Below, in pieces: positions 21,706-32,404 of a stretch of DNA of 64,000 nucleotides; position 1 is the stretch's first letter, and each line of letters starts with the position of its first letter. Both the position numbers and the translations under genes were made by a program. The DNA is taken from positions 1,550,001 through 1,614,000 of the forward strand of contig NC_065408.1 of assembly GCF_024362695.1 (NCBI RefSeq), given 5' to 3'. The stretch comes from Pectinophora gossypiella. Its lineage: Eukaryota > Arthropoda > Insecta > Lepidoptera > Gelechiidae. The notes under the pieces were generated by a model. It saw only the letters and a program-made list of their open reading frames with translations, searched no databases and was not told the DNA's origin.

Positions 21706-21940
21706 ACATACATGAACTCACGCCTATATCCCACCGGGGTAAGCAGACACTATGGAATTCTGTTTGATCCGATCCTGACATACTTCTCTTGCTTCCTCCA
21801 CGTTTATCAATCGTTTCATACACGCACGCCGGTTCAGAGTAGATTGTACTGAACTTTTTCTAAGGATATCTCCAATTTGGTCAATGTACTTCCTTCTATG
21901 TCTTTCTCTGCCAGCCCTCACTCTAAAGCTATTCAAATCT
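21706..21940 (-). pseudogene. Non-LTR retrotransposon ORF C-terminus
   Basis: Minus-strand frame ending RACMKRLINVEEAREVCQD...NSIVSAYPGG, then 'ataggcgtgagttcatgtat'. It is homologous to 5206-5400, here without the frameshift but 5'-truncated near 21936. The last ~65 codons remain, after the RT domain; the clade is uncertain. Confidence 0.75.
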
Positions 21941-22012
21941 TTGCAACCATATTAAAAAATATGAAAACTTGTCTTGAGAAAACTGCCCAAAAAGTATTTT
22001 GTTATATGTTTC

Positions 22013-22166
22013 CAAAGCACGGACTTATCTTACTTTTTTCGGAGTAACAGGTGATTGAAGTCTTGCTGAACAAAGGATAGTCTGACAAAGTGATTTTGAC
22101 AATGTCCCCATCGGATATCGAACCCGGATCTCCAGATCGCGGTCTAAGCCTAGACCATGGAGGCAG
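22013..22166 (-). mobile_element. S3 SINE, head half
   Basis: 'atgtccccatcggatatcga' and 'acccggatctccagatcgcg' are the tRNA-like head. The 3' half with the 'cagcagtggg' end is missing. Confidence 0.65.
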
Positions 22167-23150
22167 TCTGAAGAGATTCCTAGCTATAAAAACAAAGGAG
22201 ATAGCAAAGCATGGGATCAAGCCCAAAGCCAATAATCGAGAAGCAAAATGATGTATGAGGGAACTATCATGTTTAATCAAGTGAGAATATTGTTTTATGA
22301 TGCAATCTTTTATAGCGTCAGTAATAATCCAGCTATTTTCTGGAGTTTTAAGCATGCAAAATTTGGGAGTCGTAAAATAAAATGTCTTAATTTACATATC
22401 AGCCATGATTGAGTTATATAACTCTTCATATGAAGAAGGAGGTATATCCATCTAAGGCAAGCTTCGACCAATAAACGCAGCGAATGCTGTCAATGTAGAT
22501 AAACGTCGTGCGTCTATTGGTCTATTGCCCGCGATATTTTATCGCGGCGCGCGGGATTGCGTCCTATAGGGGATTCAATATTATCTGTGGCTCTTGCAAA
22601 CCTCAAGCCAATTACAAGTTTTAATAAGGTTTCAGCAAAATACGGAGATATTTTATGAGAAAATAATGAAGAAAATGCAAAGATTGTGAATGCTACGCCT
22701 TAAAGCGATTATTTTGACATCCTCTTTCAAAATATTTGTAAAAGTCCCTTTTACAAAATATCTGAAACCAAATATTATTTTGGTAATTTAAAACGGTCTT
22801 GTTTTTCTGTCTTGTTAATGATTTGTTTGGATTGGTTATTTTGATAAGCTCTTGTATAACATTTATTATTAGCTCTTACAACGCAAAATATATAAGTAAT
22901 GATCAAAGTAAACAATTAATTCGCTCTGTTGTAACAGCAGTTTGTAAACTGCTGTCGAAGTTCTTGTATTTTTTAGTCTCGTAACGTAATTTTAAAAGGT
23001 TTGTTTCAAACACTAATTGCTTTGGGTTTGTTTTGAAGCGACCTAGTGTTATATACTTAAGCATTGCAGGATATTGTTTTAATATCTTTTTGTCGCATTT
23101 CAGTAACAGATGTGTGTGATGATGTCATTATTTATATTTCATATTCGTCA
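22167..23150. other. No gene seen; imperfect hairpins at 22460-22560
   Basis: 'gaccaataaacgcagcg' (22469) is mirrored by 'tgcgtctattggtc' (22509), and 'cgcgatattttatcgcg' (22531) is a self-complementary stem. This suggests a small MITE. The rest is AT-rich. Confidence 0.45.
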
Positions 23151-23154
23151 CCAT

Positions 23155-23310
23155 CTTCTCCCTAGCGTTATCTCGTTTTCACGGGATCGGCTTACCTAAC
23201 CTGAAGATTTGACAGGTCAGGTTTCTTTACAGAAGCAACTGCCTCACAACCCGCGAAGGAAAATCCAGCCCAATACAGGTTAGGTCACATACCTCCGAAA
23301 ATGCAAAACG
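23155..23310 (-). mobile_element. S2 SINE, 3' half
   Basis: 'ttacctaacctgaagatttg', 'acaacccgcgaaggaaaatc' and 'caatacaggttaggtcacat' are the reverse of the S2 body and end. The head is missing. Confidence 0.7.
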
Positions 23311-23551
23311 CACAACGACAACGTATAGATAACGTTAAGACGTATATAGAAACAAAACCCAGAATTCATAGCGTTGTAATAAAAAGGAAATGTAAATAGG
23401 CTATAAAATGTTCTGGGAGGAGTTCGCAACAGATGGATTAGACAGAATTTAGACGATAGTGTTCGACGTAATTGTAAGTTTGTAATAGATCTCGGATTTC
23501 TCTCACTAAAATTACAAAGTTCAAATATCTTAAGCTCCTGATTTAGAAAGT

Positions 23552-23634
23552 ATACTCTGGTGTCAGGGTTATTATTGAGCCGCCAAAGGATCTGACATGC
23601 TTTCCGAATTACGGATCATCTCACAATCGCGTCA
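23552..23634 (-). repeat. S1 SINE fragment with internal deletion
   Basis: 'tggtgtcagggttattattg' and 'agccgccaaaggatctgaca', then a jump to 'tttccgaattacggatcatc', skipping the middle of S1. Confidence 0.6.
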
Positions 23635-23879
23635 CAATTGACTGCAATGACATTGGAAATGTTATGCAAATTCCTGTTTGGACCATAGATGACGTTTCAT
23701 TTGTTTTATTTTTAATTCGAACAAAATTCACAACCACCACTTTCTCCAAATATCCCTTCTTCTTTCTTCTTACACCTTCTATCACTTTAATTCATCGACG
23801 CTCCTTCAATTTATCATTTTGTCTATGTCCCTTCTATTCCGAAAGTATAGATCAGATACCTTTATGTACTTACTATATT

Positions 23880-24150
23880 ATTTTGAATTTGTCAAAAGAT
23901 AAATTTATAGCTCATGTGAATTTTACTCTATGTAAAAAAGCTTATTATATAAGATTAATGATTACCGAAATGATAAAAATACCTGGTATTAAATGTGTAA
24001 CTCGTAATGTATACCTACATTGATTTAAAAGATGTGTTGCTATTGCAGTTTTTTGTCATTTCTTGTCACACCTTGTGAAATGTTGTTGATTCAAAAATGT
24101 TAATTATCTGTAATAATTACGTTGAATAAATGATTCTGATTTCTGATTTC
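23880..24150 (+). repeat. Family L LINE 3'UTR
   Basis: 'gctcatgtgaattttactct', 'ctcgtaatgtatacctacat' and 'taaatgattctgatttctga'. It ends in a short CTGATTT repeat, consistent with a LINE tail. Confidence 0.65.
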
Positions 24151-24825
24151 ATCACTCATATATTTCCTAAACGATAGACATAATATGGCATGTGACTGAT
24201 TAACTGATAAGTGTGTCCATTAATAATGTATCCATTATTTACATTCACAACATAATATAGTATTCAGCCAGTGTAGTGGATTGATATCAAAGTAACTCCT
24301 TATTGATTTATCTGGACATTTAAATGATACGCCCACAGGTTTATGATAAGATTATTGTGTTTGGAAACAAATCGATAGACGGTTTTGACAATCAGGGATC
24401 GATGTAGGTGATTAAACATAACATGCTTATGTTGCGATCACGACAATAAATCACTACATTCATAAATCAAATTCATAAATCAAACAAAACAAAGCCCCTT
24501 TTTCTATCCCTAGCTTAAATCTTTAAAACTACGCAACAGATTTTGATGCTGTTCTTTTTAATATATAGAGTATATATTCAAGAGGAAGGTTTATAATTGT
24601 ATAATTATATCCATTAAATTTAGGAGAAATACTGTTATTTTGGAAGTTTTTAATGTGATGTCGTAAATAATTTCATTTTTTCCTCAGCATTGCACCGGCG
24701 GCGGGTCGCTAGTAAATATAACTCACTGTCACAAGTCACTGACTGACTCATTCATCCCGAAATCTCAGAAACTAAGTACTAAGAGTCTCGAAGCAGAGGG
24801 ATTCCATCTAGGACGTAGGTACTCA
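24151..24825. other. No gene seen
   Basis: AT-rich non-coding DNA. Confidence 0.4.
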
Positions 24826-25090
24826 CTCTTTTTCTTATCGTGTGGATGTGAGGTGGAATACCAACCTCATCCACCCTGGTGTCAGGGTTATTATTGAGCT
24901 GCCAAAGGCTCCTGACATGACTCGTGTAACGACTACATACATCAGTAAGTAGTAACCGGGACCAACGGGTTAATCTGCCTTCCGAAGCATGCATCATCTT
25001 AGTTTCGGACAATCAGGTGATCAGCCTGTAATGTCCTAACCAAACTAAGGATCACTAAGCGATTTTGGTGACATGCCCCCACCGGGATTA
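24826..25090 (-). mobile_element. S1 SINE lacking the outer tRNA head
   Basis: Reverse copy from 'tcttatcgtgtggatgtgag' to 'gcccccaccgggatt'. It breaks inside the B-box region a few bases before MITE Y at 25096. Confidence 0.75.
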
Positions 25091-25095
25091 CTAAT

Positions 25096-25234
25096 GGTGG
25101 TATTAATAAACTAATCTCAGCTTCGAGACTGCCGTTAAGATCATATTATCAATGTGACAGTTCTTATATACAAACAGGGACTTGAGCATGTCCTTGAGCG
25201 CAGTCTCAGCTGAGATTAGTTTATTAAAACCACC
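25096..25234. mobile_element. MITE Y, uninterrupted copy
   Basis: Ends GGTGGTATTAATAAACTAAT and its inverse (...ATTAGTTTATTAAAACCACC), with the internal 'gttcttatatacaaacaggg'. It serves as the empty-site comparison for the X insertion at 2729. Confidence 0.8.
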
Positions 25235-25603
25235 CTGTTAGGACTCTCAAAGCAGGGGGATTCCTTTTAGGACGTAGGTACTCATTAAAACAGGAGTTTG
25301 CGAAATTTAGTCCCTAAGAAGATAAAAAGGGGTAGAAAAGTGTCTGTGAAACTTCTATATTAAGTTTTTTACTAGGGCTGCACGAACGAAATTGCGGATT
25401 ACAAATAATAATTTATAAACGCTATTCGAAAGTTATAAATATATCCAATTTAACAAAGGTCGTTTTCGCGGCATTAAACCGTTTCTGGATAGCACAGCAC
25501 TGACAAATGTACCAATCTGTTAACGTCTTCGAGGAATCTAACTCTTTACTCGCGATACACATGGACGATACGTTTATCGAATATTGTTCTTTATATACAA
25601 ACG
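25235..25603. other. No gene seen
   Basis: Non-coding. 'ggactctcaaagcaggggga' resembles text at 24781-24800, a small local duplication. Confidence 0.4.
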
Positions 25604-25894
25604 ACCTCCGTGGTCCAGTGGTTGAGCGTTGGGCTCACGATCCGGAGGACCCGGGTTCGATTCCCGGTGGTGACATATCACAAAAATTACTTTGTGGTCC
25701 CTGATTTGGTAAGGATATTACTGGCTGATCACCAGATTGTCCGAAAGTAAGATGATCCGTGCTTCGGAAGGCACGTTAAGCCGTTGGTTCCGGTTACTAC
25801 TTAATGATATAAGTAAGTAGTCGTTACATGAGCCATGTCAGGGGCCTTTGTCGGTTGGTACCCCACCTCACAACCTACACGATACAAATGTGGG
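25604..25894 (+). mobile_element. S1 SINE
   Basis: tRNA-like head 'cctccgtggtccagtggttg' with B box 'gggttcgattcccgg', body 'attgtccgaaagtaagatga', ending 'caacctacacgata' without the GAA tail. The head is a SINE promoter, not a tRNA gene. Confidence 0.8.
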
Positions 25895-25991
25895 TTGGAA
25901 AGTGCTACCGTCTAAAAAAAATACATTGGCCAATAACCCGACATAATTATATTGACAGCACTCGTTAAACGGTTTGCATACCAGCGAGATA

Positions 25992-26142
25992 CTTTTTAAT
26001 TCGCCCGGGTTATTCATTAATTTACTCATTCTTCCTAAAATTAAGAGCTGTCAATCATCCGTCCCTTTCCTTTTCGGCGGATAAGAAAATGACAGGTATA
26101 GCTTAAAGTAAAATTAGGAAGTGTCTGCAGGAATCGGGGCCA
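25992..26142 (-). mobile_element. Family B, partial copy
   Basis: 'cgcccgggttattcattaat', 'ccgtccctttccttttcggc' and 'gtctgcaggaatcggggcca' are one terminus and adjacent interior. The other terminus is absent. Confidence 0.7.
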
Positions 26143-26145
26143 TTA

Positions 26146-26245
26146 AATAACTTGTAATGTATACCAACTCATTAAAATATGTGTTGCCGCTGCAGTTTCT
26201 TGTCATTTCTCTTTAAAAAAATGATTCTGATTTCTTTGAACTTTG
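26146..26245 (+). repeat. Family L fragment
   Basis: 'aaataacttgtaatgtatac' ... 'tgcagtttcttgtcatttct' ... 'aatgattctgatttct', with the middle ~80 bp deleted. Confidence 0.6.
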
Positions 26246-26383
26246 AAAAGAAAAAGAGCGTACTCCATACCACTCCATACCATCTGAAATACCGGCACTT
26301 GTGACCTCCCTGGTGCCTTCGGGCGACTGTAAGTGCTTCCCATTAGGTGACCCGCCTGTTCGAAAAAAATATTGATATTTCTC

Positions 26384-26443
26384 ATCATCATCATCAGCCC
26401 ATTAACAACCTCACTGCTGGGGCACGGGCCTTCCCTATGAATG
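26384..26443 (-). repeat. S4 SINE 3' fragment
   Basis: 'catcatcatcatcagcccat' followed by 'cactgctggggcacggg'. Only the tail end survives (5' truncation). Confidence 0.7.
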
Positions 26444-27031
26444 GTGATTTTATCATGTGCTCTAAAATAATCCTATATTGCTTTTTTTTGGATATGAAGC
26501 TTATTTTTTTAGTGTTACGAATGTCTTGCGTAGGACGGCTTTTTAGCATTTTTTTTTATTAATTAGCAATCGTTTGATTAGAGAGCGTTTCTGGCCTGCT
26601 GCCTAATAAAAATCAAAGTGGCCTCTAGTCAAAAAAGATTGGGAACCACTGCCCTAGCGTGATAGACTATCCGTAGGTATCAAGGAAAATAATTCGTTTT
26701 TCAAAAACGTTTTCTTCTTCAAGATCTGAATTTGTTTAATTGTTAATTCTTTCTTTTCCTACTTCATTTTTCACATTCTTTAGCTCTGGAAAGAATTTTC
26801 TTTGTTAAACTTTTAGGAAAGAGGATTGTCTAAAAGGCTTGGCGACGCTTTTCTGAATAACTTTTGATGCCATTTTTTTTAAACAAGCGGTTCATGTTCT
26901 GTTCAGTCCATTATTTTAAGTCGCAATGTAGTACTTATATTTTTCTGGTAGGTAGTTGTTATAAATCATTACTATAAAAATACAGTTGAATATACATTTT
27001 TATTCATTATTCATTTCAAAAGCTATTTAAG
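26444..27031. other. No gene seen
   Basis: AT-rich non-coding DNA. Confidence 0.4.
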
Positions 27032-27125
27032 GCTAAAGACAGAAAGACCCAGAGGGGGTGCGGTCCAATATGAATTGGTGCGGGGAGAGTTAGAGTTCTA
27101 TACGTAGTATTATTCTTTATTTTAC
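27032..27125 (+). repeat. Family G dispersed repeat
   Basis: 'agaaagacccagagggggtg', 'gaattggtgcgggga' and 'gttctatacgtagtattatt'. Confidence 0.65.
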
Positions 27126-27189
27126 GCTCACGATATGATTCATCAAAAAATCAAAATTCATTATTAGGATTTCAATACCAAAGACTTAC

Positions 27190-27245
27190 TTTCGGTAACC
27201 TGTGGCTCAACCCACCCCTTTGGGGATTGTAGGCGCGAGTTCCTT
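27190..27245 (+). repeat. Family E tail fragment
   Basis: 'cctgtggctcaacccacccc' and 'tttggggattgtaggcgcga' match the last ~50 bp of family E before its tail. Confidence 0.55.
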
Positions 27246-27547
27246 AGTCTGTCTGTTGCATTATCCGTCCAAACAAAATGCTTTTTATCTTAAAACGTAC
27301 TTATTTATAACGTTACGACGTCGTAAAGACGCAAATGTTTCGCAAAATGTCCGTATTATTCGAGTTGTGTTCGAAATTGTTTGCCAGATAAGAAAATAAA
27401 CATAAGCAGTCGCGTTGATGTGGTGATGGGAGAATTATGGGAAATTAACTATCATTCGCGCTACTAAGGCGCTTTAGTTGCGTTTTCAACGCGGCAGAGA
27501 AGCGATGCCAAAGCGCTACTAACTTGGTACAGTATAGCGACTGTATC
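27246..27547. other. No gene seen
   Basis: Non-coding; nothing matched. Confidence 0.4.
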
Positions 27548-27957
27548 TTGTAAACGCGCTACCGTATCACAAGACAACATAATATATAATGTTGCTGCAA
27601 CTGAGTCCATCTTGCAACTATAGTGATCGCAGGCATTTTTGTGCTAGTATTGAACCGCGTTTGCATCGCTCGCGTGGTTATGGTGAGCGTGGGTACACAG
27701 CTGACAATCGCATCGCGACTGTATCGATGCAAACGCGCGACTGTATCACAAGACAACATGACTAATGTTGCCGCAACGGAGTCCATCTTGCAACTAGGTA
27801 TAGCGATCGCAAGCATTTTTATGCTGTTACTGAACCACGTTTGGATCGCGACAGTATCGCGTTTGCGTCGCGTGAGTGCTATGTGAGCGTGAGCACAGCT
27901 GGCGACCGCATCGCGACTGTACCGATGCAAACGCGCGACAGCATCGCTACTGCATGA
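27548..27957. repeat. ~190-bp tandem duplication, GC-richer than flanks
   Basis: 'tatcacaagacaacat' recurs (27565, 27743), as do 'agtccatcttgcaacta' (27604, 27780) and 'atcgcatcgcgactgta'-like words (27708, 27907). This gives two full units and part of a third. Palindromic words such as 'gcgtttgcatcgc' and 'gatgcaaacgcgcgac' recur in both senses. Frames on both strands are artefacts. Confidence 0.75.
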
Positions 27958-28231
27958 CAAAAAAAAAGATATAGAAAAGTGCGACATCTGGTAAAGAAAA
28001 TTCAATAAACATGTCCGGCAGTGAATGCGTTAAATAGATTAAAGTGGCTTCGAGTGATAGGTAAATTAAGCTCGCTCGAAACTCTACTGGGCGGAGAGGG
28101 TCTTTATTTATAGCTACTGTAACATGGATTTTACAAATAACAATCCAGGTAGCAGCAGCTTCACGACTATACAGAGTGTTAGTGACTTTGAGGGAAGATC
28201 CTAATTTAAACAATGATTAATTTTCATGAAT

Positions 28232-28435
28232 TTTCCAACTACAATTTCCACTTGATATTAACTCAGAATTATGGTCTGAATAATCCCCCTCAGTATTTGT
28301 TACGGTGTCACTAATTACATCCCTACAGGTAGTAGGGGGTGTACGTGACGTCGTAATGAATACTGAGAGGGGTTATTCAGCTCAATATTCTGAGTTAATA
28401 TCAAGTGGAATTTTTCATTGCAAAAAGTATAGAAT
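28232..28435. mobile_element. Family D, head-to-head palindromic pair
   Basis: Left arm 'ttccacttgatattaactca' through 'ttacggtgtcacta'; right arm 'gtgacgtcgtaatga' through 'tgagttaatatcaagtggaa'. The two inverse copies meet at 28318-28345. Confidence 0.75.
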
Positions 28436-28469
28436 GGATAATAATTTAAAGAAAAACATGAATTTTGCG

Positions 28470-28556
28470 ACGAGAAATTCCACTCGTTATTAACTCAGAA
28501 TCATAGCCTGAATCATTCCCCTCGATTTTCGTTACGATGTCACTAACATCCTGTAT
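28470..28556 (-). mobile_element. Family D terminal copy
   Basis: 'gaaattccactcgttattaa', 'gaatcattcccctcgatttt' and 'cgttacgatgtcactaacat' then 'cctgta'. One terminus only. Confidence 0.65.
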
Positions 28557-29047
28557 TATCCACTTTACTTAATTAACTTAAAAACAATGATAAGGGAAGG
28601 GGTAGTTAATTAATAAAAATTTAAGCAGTCCACACCGTAATCATATATACGAAATGTACTTATAAAATCCTCTACAGTTTTAAACCAATGTTCGGAGATT
28701 CTTAAAAGCTTTGTAAACAATGAAGGAAAAAATGAGAAAAATCATTATTCCGTCTTTTGTGACACTGCAGAATTGATGATTACGCAGCAAAATGTTAATC
28801 AAAGTGCTGCAGTAATGTAGCCTCTTGTCTCGGATTCCCCACTTGGCCCTTTTATCTTGGGAAAATATAATATGCAGTGTTAAAAATACTGATAGTCTTC
28901 TTTGAGGAAATGTAAATACCTTCTTCTCAGCCATAACACGTTCCAAAATGGTGGTAGATTATAGGATTGTGGAACAAAATTAAAATTACATTTGAACTTA
29001 AATAAGTAAATGAATAAAGTTAATGCCATTTTGCCATTTCATTTTTG
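28557..29047. other. No gene; weak family L fragment at 28910-29020
   Basis: 'cttcttctcagccataacac' and 'gttccaaaatgg' resemble family L. The rest is AT-rich. Confidence 0.4.
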
Positions 29048-29160
29048 TTAGACCAACTGTTAGGTGGTTAGCCGTATCGCCGTCTATAATGGTCGAGCCA
29101 ACTGTGTTAGTGAAAACTGCACTTAGATAAAATTAAATAAATAACCCATTGGTGCAACTT
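29048..29160 (+). repeat. Family M dispersed repeat
   Basis: 'tgttagaccaactgttaggt', 'aatggtcgagccaactgtgt' and 'tagtgaaaactgcactta'. Confidence 0.6.
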
Positions 29161-29171
29161 GGGCGTCGAAT

Positions 29172-29340
29172 TCGAAACGTTTCGTCGATGTTTTGAATCC
29201 TCATAACTCTGGTTTGGATTTTACCAGAGAAACGAAATTCTCAGAATACGAGTAGGTATGTTGCCAGCAATAGACTTATTTAACATAATTATAAAGTTTC
29301 AAATGCATAACCCTATATTTTGCTTATCGTATAGAGTTTG
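29172..29340 (+). repeat. Family Q dispersed repeat
   Basis: Aligns in inverse orientation to 48335-48480: 'cgaaacgtttcgtcga', 'tcataactctggtttggatt', 'taccaga' and 'ttctca'. Moderately diverged and non-coding. Confidence 0.5.
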
Positions 29341-29714
29341 TGAACTTAGCGTTTGTATAGCTAGGTCGTGTAGAGTTAGAAGCTTGGCTCTACATGAGAT
29401 CTGGTAACTTTTTGAAATTGCGATACACATTTTACATGAAAATGATTTTGTTGGGATTCTGTTTACAAATGTAACTGTATTCTAGTAACCTGAAAATTTG
29501 AAGCAAGATTAAAAAAGAATTGTGTTCTTTCTCCAACATGGTAATCTATCTCTGGTCCTGCTTACCCCGAAACTGTAACTTGCAGGAAACCATAATGTCA
29601 TATCCGCGTATCCTTTTTATTACCTAAGTATGTAATTTTTGAACCTTTGAACCTCAATCATAATTCCCAGAAAAATACTTTCCGTCTGAACCCTAGATAA
29701 CACTTGATGTGTCA
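29341..29714. other. No gene seen
   Basis: AT-rich non-coding DNA. Confidence 0.4.
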
Positions 29715-30016
29715 TTTCTCAGAAAATTTTAAAGCTCATGTGAAGCTAACTGTATGTAAAAAAGCTTATTATAAGGTTAACGATTACCTAAATGATAAAA
29801 ATGTCTGGTATTGAATGTGTTCCTCTAATTATAAAATAACTTGTAATGTATACCCTCATTGATTTAAAATATGTGTTACTGTTGCAGTTTCTTATTATTT
29901 CTTCTCCTCAGCCATAACAACTTGCGAAATGACGTAAATTCAAAAATGTTACATTGACCTTCAACAAGTTTATCCATGATAATTACGTTAAATAAATTAT
30001 TGTGATTCTGATTCTG
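29715..30016 (+). repeat. Family L LINE 3'UTR
   Basis: Longest good copy: 'gctcatgtgaagctaactgt', 'aaaaagcttattataag', 'ataacttgtaatgtataccc' and 'acattgaccttcaacaagtt', ending 'gattctgattctg'. Confidence 0.7.
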
Positions 30017-30257
30017 TGGCTTGTCAATCAGGGCCAATGACTTCGTACATATATCGAGTGTCGATAAAGAGAAGTACCTTCGATGAAGGTCAATATCCGG
30101 ACGGAGTTGGCTACCAGGCTAATAACATATTTTGTTACCCAACTCAGGATTTGGGGAGTATTAATGACATTGATACTCTTTGGGTTGAATAAACAGACTC
30201 ATAAAACTTCTCAAACAAACCGAAAAGGGTAGAGTCTAAGAATGCCATCAGAGATAA

Positions 30258-30440
30258 ACCATACGTACTCACGCCTGTAATCCCTAATAGGGTGAGCAGA
30301 GCCACAAGTAAAGAACAAAAAGCATCAGCATATTGCCTATTTATAACAATCTGTCATGTTAGAGAAGGCAAAATCCGTCTGTCGGTTTTTACGACAAGCC
30401 CGGGAAGACAAGAATCTGAACACGTTCTATCTTTGTTATT
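30258..30440 (-). repeat. Family E repeat
   Basis: 'tactcacgcctgtaatccct', 'gtgagcagagccacaagtaa' and 'tttttacgacaagcccggga'. The middle differs from other copies by a replaced segment around 30310-30360. Confidence 0.65.
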
Positions 30441-30483
30441 CGCTTTGTCTAGCATGGAAGTCTCAGAGGTCATCGTCTCTCTA

Positions 30484-30600
30484 GCGTTATCCCGTTTTCA
30501 CAGAATCCACTTACTTAACCTGAAGATTTGACAGGTTTGGTTTTTTACTGGTACGAATTGGTGCGGAGCGGACAGTTATTGTTCTACACGCAGTTATTAT
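30484..30600. repeat. S2 fragment (minus) joined to a G fragment (plus)
   Basis: 'ttacttaacctgaagatttg' (S2 3' end, reversed) runs into 'gtacgaattggtgcggagcg' and 'gttctacacgcagttatt' (family G). Confidence 0.5.
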
Positions 30601-30689
30601 TATGTAATCTGTCACCATACTACACGGTTCATCACAATATATCCATCCCTCGTGAAGATTTCGTATTTACGTCGAACCCTTTGAAAATT

Positions 30690-30985
30690 AATGATTATCA
30701 TGTGCTAAATGGTGAAGGAAAACATACATACATACATGAACAGCCTATATGCGTCCCACTGCTAGGCACAGGCCTCACCTCAATCAACCGGAGGGGGTAT
30801 GAAGGAAAACATCGTGAGGAAACCCACATTCCCGAGAAATGCATTTTCGGAGGTATGTGACCTAACCTGTATTGGGCCGGTTCTCCCTTCGTAGGTTGGA
30901 TGGTGAGACAGGCAGTCGCTTCTGTAAAAAACCGAACCTGTCAAGTCTTCAGCTTAGGTAAGCGGACCCTGTGAAAAACAGGATG
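30690..30985 (+). mobile_element. S2 SINE interrupted by an S3 tail
   Basis: Body 'aatgattatcatgtgctaaa' continues after an insertion with 'catcgtgaggaaacccacat', 'gcattttcggaggtatgtga' and 'gtaagcggaccctgtgaaaa'. The insertion at 30726-30799 is flanked by the 13-bp repeat TGAAGGAAAACAT. Confidence 0.8.
30726..30799 (-). mobile_element. S3 SINE 3' fragment, nested, 13-bp TSD
   Basis: (CATA)n, then 'gaacagcctatatgcgtccc', 'actgctaggcacaggcctca', 'caatcaaccggagggggtat': a 5'-truncated S3. Its TSDs TGAAGGAAAACAT lie at 30713-30725 and 30800-30812. Confidence 0.85.
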
Positions 30986-31696
30986 AAGCTAATAAATTTT
31001 AATACCTTACTTATGTTCTGAATATCTTAACCCGAATATTTTCAACAAGTTTTCGGGAATAATTGTTCACATTACTTTCAGCGTGAATTAAAGCGTGTTA
31101 AAGTATTATTTTTATCTGTGGTATTTAGGTGACCACCCAGGAGAGGTGGAGTGAGAATAAAAATAGAATGTTACAGCTTGTTGCAAGTTCATTACTGAAC
31201 AAAATGTGTTTACAATTTTACATGCCGTAGGGAGCTGGCAGACTATCGATTTGCTATGTTATGGGTCATCAGTGCCAGTGCGGGTAGCAAGGCAATTGTG
31301 GTGTTATTCTTTAGGTTGTAAAAAAGCCAGCGACGTTGCTACAAATAGAAATTGACATTATAAATAGTTATTCAAAAAAATATAATAAATAACGAAAAGA
31401 AATAGATAAATATTTTGTTGTTGATAAATATCTAAACTACGAAGGCGCCACACATCCGTTAAAGCTCACATGTCTATGTGTGTGTTAGTCTTAAAACGCG
31501 AGAGGAGCTGATGAATGTCACTGAAAATGATGTCCGATTGGCAAAATACTGGGCTGAAAAAATCTGAATGCGATCAACACGACAAGAAGAAAAAGAAGTC
31601 TTAAAACAATAGAAATATTATTAGCTATGTAATTCCATCAATATTAAATACATACGGATTATCAAATCCTGTATTTTTGCAATACAAACGGTAGAT
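30986..31696. other. No gene seen
   Basis: Non-coding. No repeat was matched other than a short ATC-rich run near 31706. Confidence 0.4.
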
Positions 31697-31707
31697 AAAA
31701 ACTACAT

Positions 31708-32002
31708 CATCATCATCATCATCACCAGCCCATTAACGTCCCCACTGCTGGGGCACGGGCCTTCCCAATGGATGGATAGGGAGATCGGGCCTTAAACCAT
31801 CACGCGCCCAGTGCGGATTGATGGTTATTACTGACTGCTAATGCAGCCGGGACCAACGGCTTAACGTGCCTTCCGAAGCACGGAGGAGCTCGAGATGAAA
31901 ACTTTTTTTTTGTGGTCACCCATCCTATGACCGGCCTCTGCAAAGTTGCTTTACTTCAACAATCGCAGACCGAGCGCGTTAACCGCTGCGCCACCGAGCT
32001 CC
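31708..32002 (-). mobile_element. S4 SINE, full length, 11-bp TSD
   Basis: (CATCAT)n tail side, 'cgtccccactgctggggcac', body 'cttaacgtgccttccgaagc', and head 'ctgcgccaccgagctcctc'. Perfect TSD AAAAACTACAT at 31697-31707 and 32003-32013. 'gtggtcacccatcctatgac' is part of the SINE body. Confidence 0.9.
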
Positions 32003-32404
32003 TCAAAAACTACATAAAAAGAAACAACTATCTAGGTAGGTACCTGTTTTCGTTTTATTATCAAGAAAATCCCGACTACAATAAAACAAACCGCAAAGTT
32101 CGTATTCCTACAACAAATATTTGACGTTGTAATTAAAACACGGACCGGTGTTTAATTAGTAAATGAAATTTGCCCCCTGAGGCTATTAAAGCACCTAGAT
32201 TATAGCCTTTTGACACTCATTTAGGTTGTTTACAGGCATTTCCAGAGTAACTTTTCAATTACTCTAGTAGGTACGTAATTTTGTACATTTACTATTTGTT
32301 GGCTGGTGTTTGGCTTTTTGTCTGGCCAAGTAAGTTAATGCCATCTGCGGCAAATCTACAATAAGTCACGTCACAACAAAAAAAAAAATATATCTGGTGT
32401 TTGG
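32003..32404. repeat. TSD, unclassified DNA, and family K tail at 32325-32385
   Basis: 'aagtaagttaatgccatctg', 'cggcaaatctacaataagtc' and an A-rich end are the reverse of the family K 5' end (43805). The rest is unclassified. Confidence 0.5.

Noticed and set aside
25606..25675. tRNA gene
   Set aside because: The box B and tRNA-like fold belong to the S1 SINE head and are followed by the SINE body; the same holds at 33687, 35387, 39133, 40914 and 62905.
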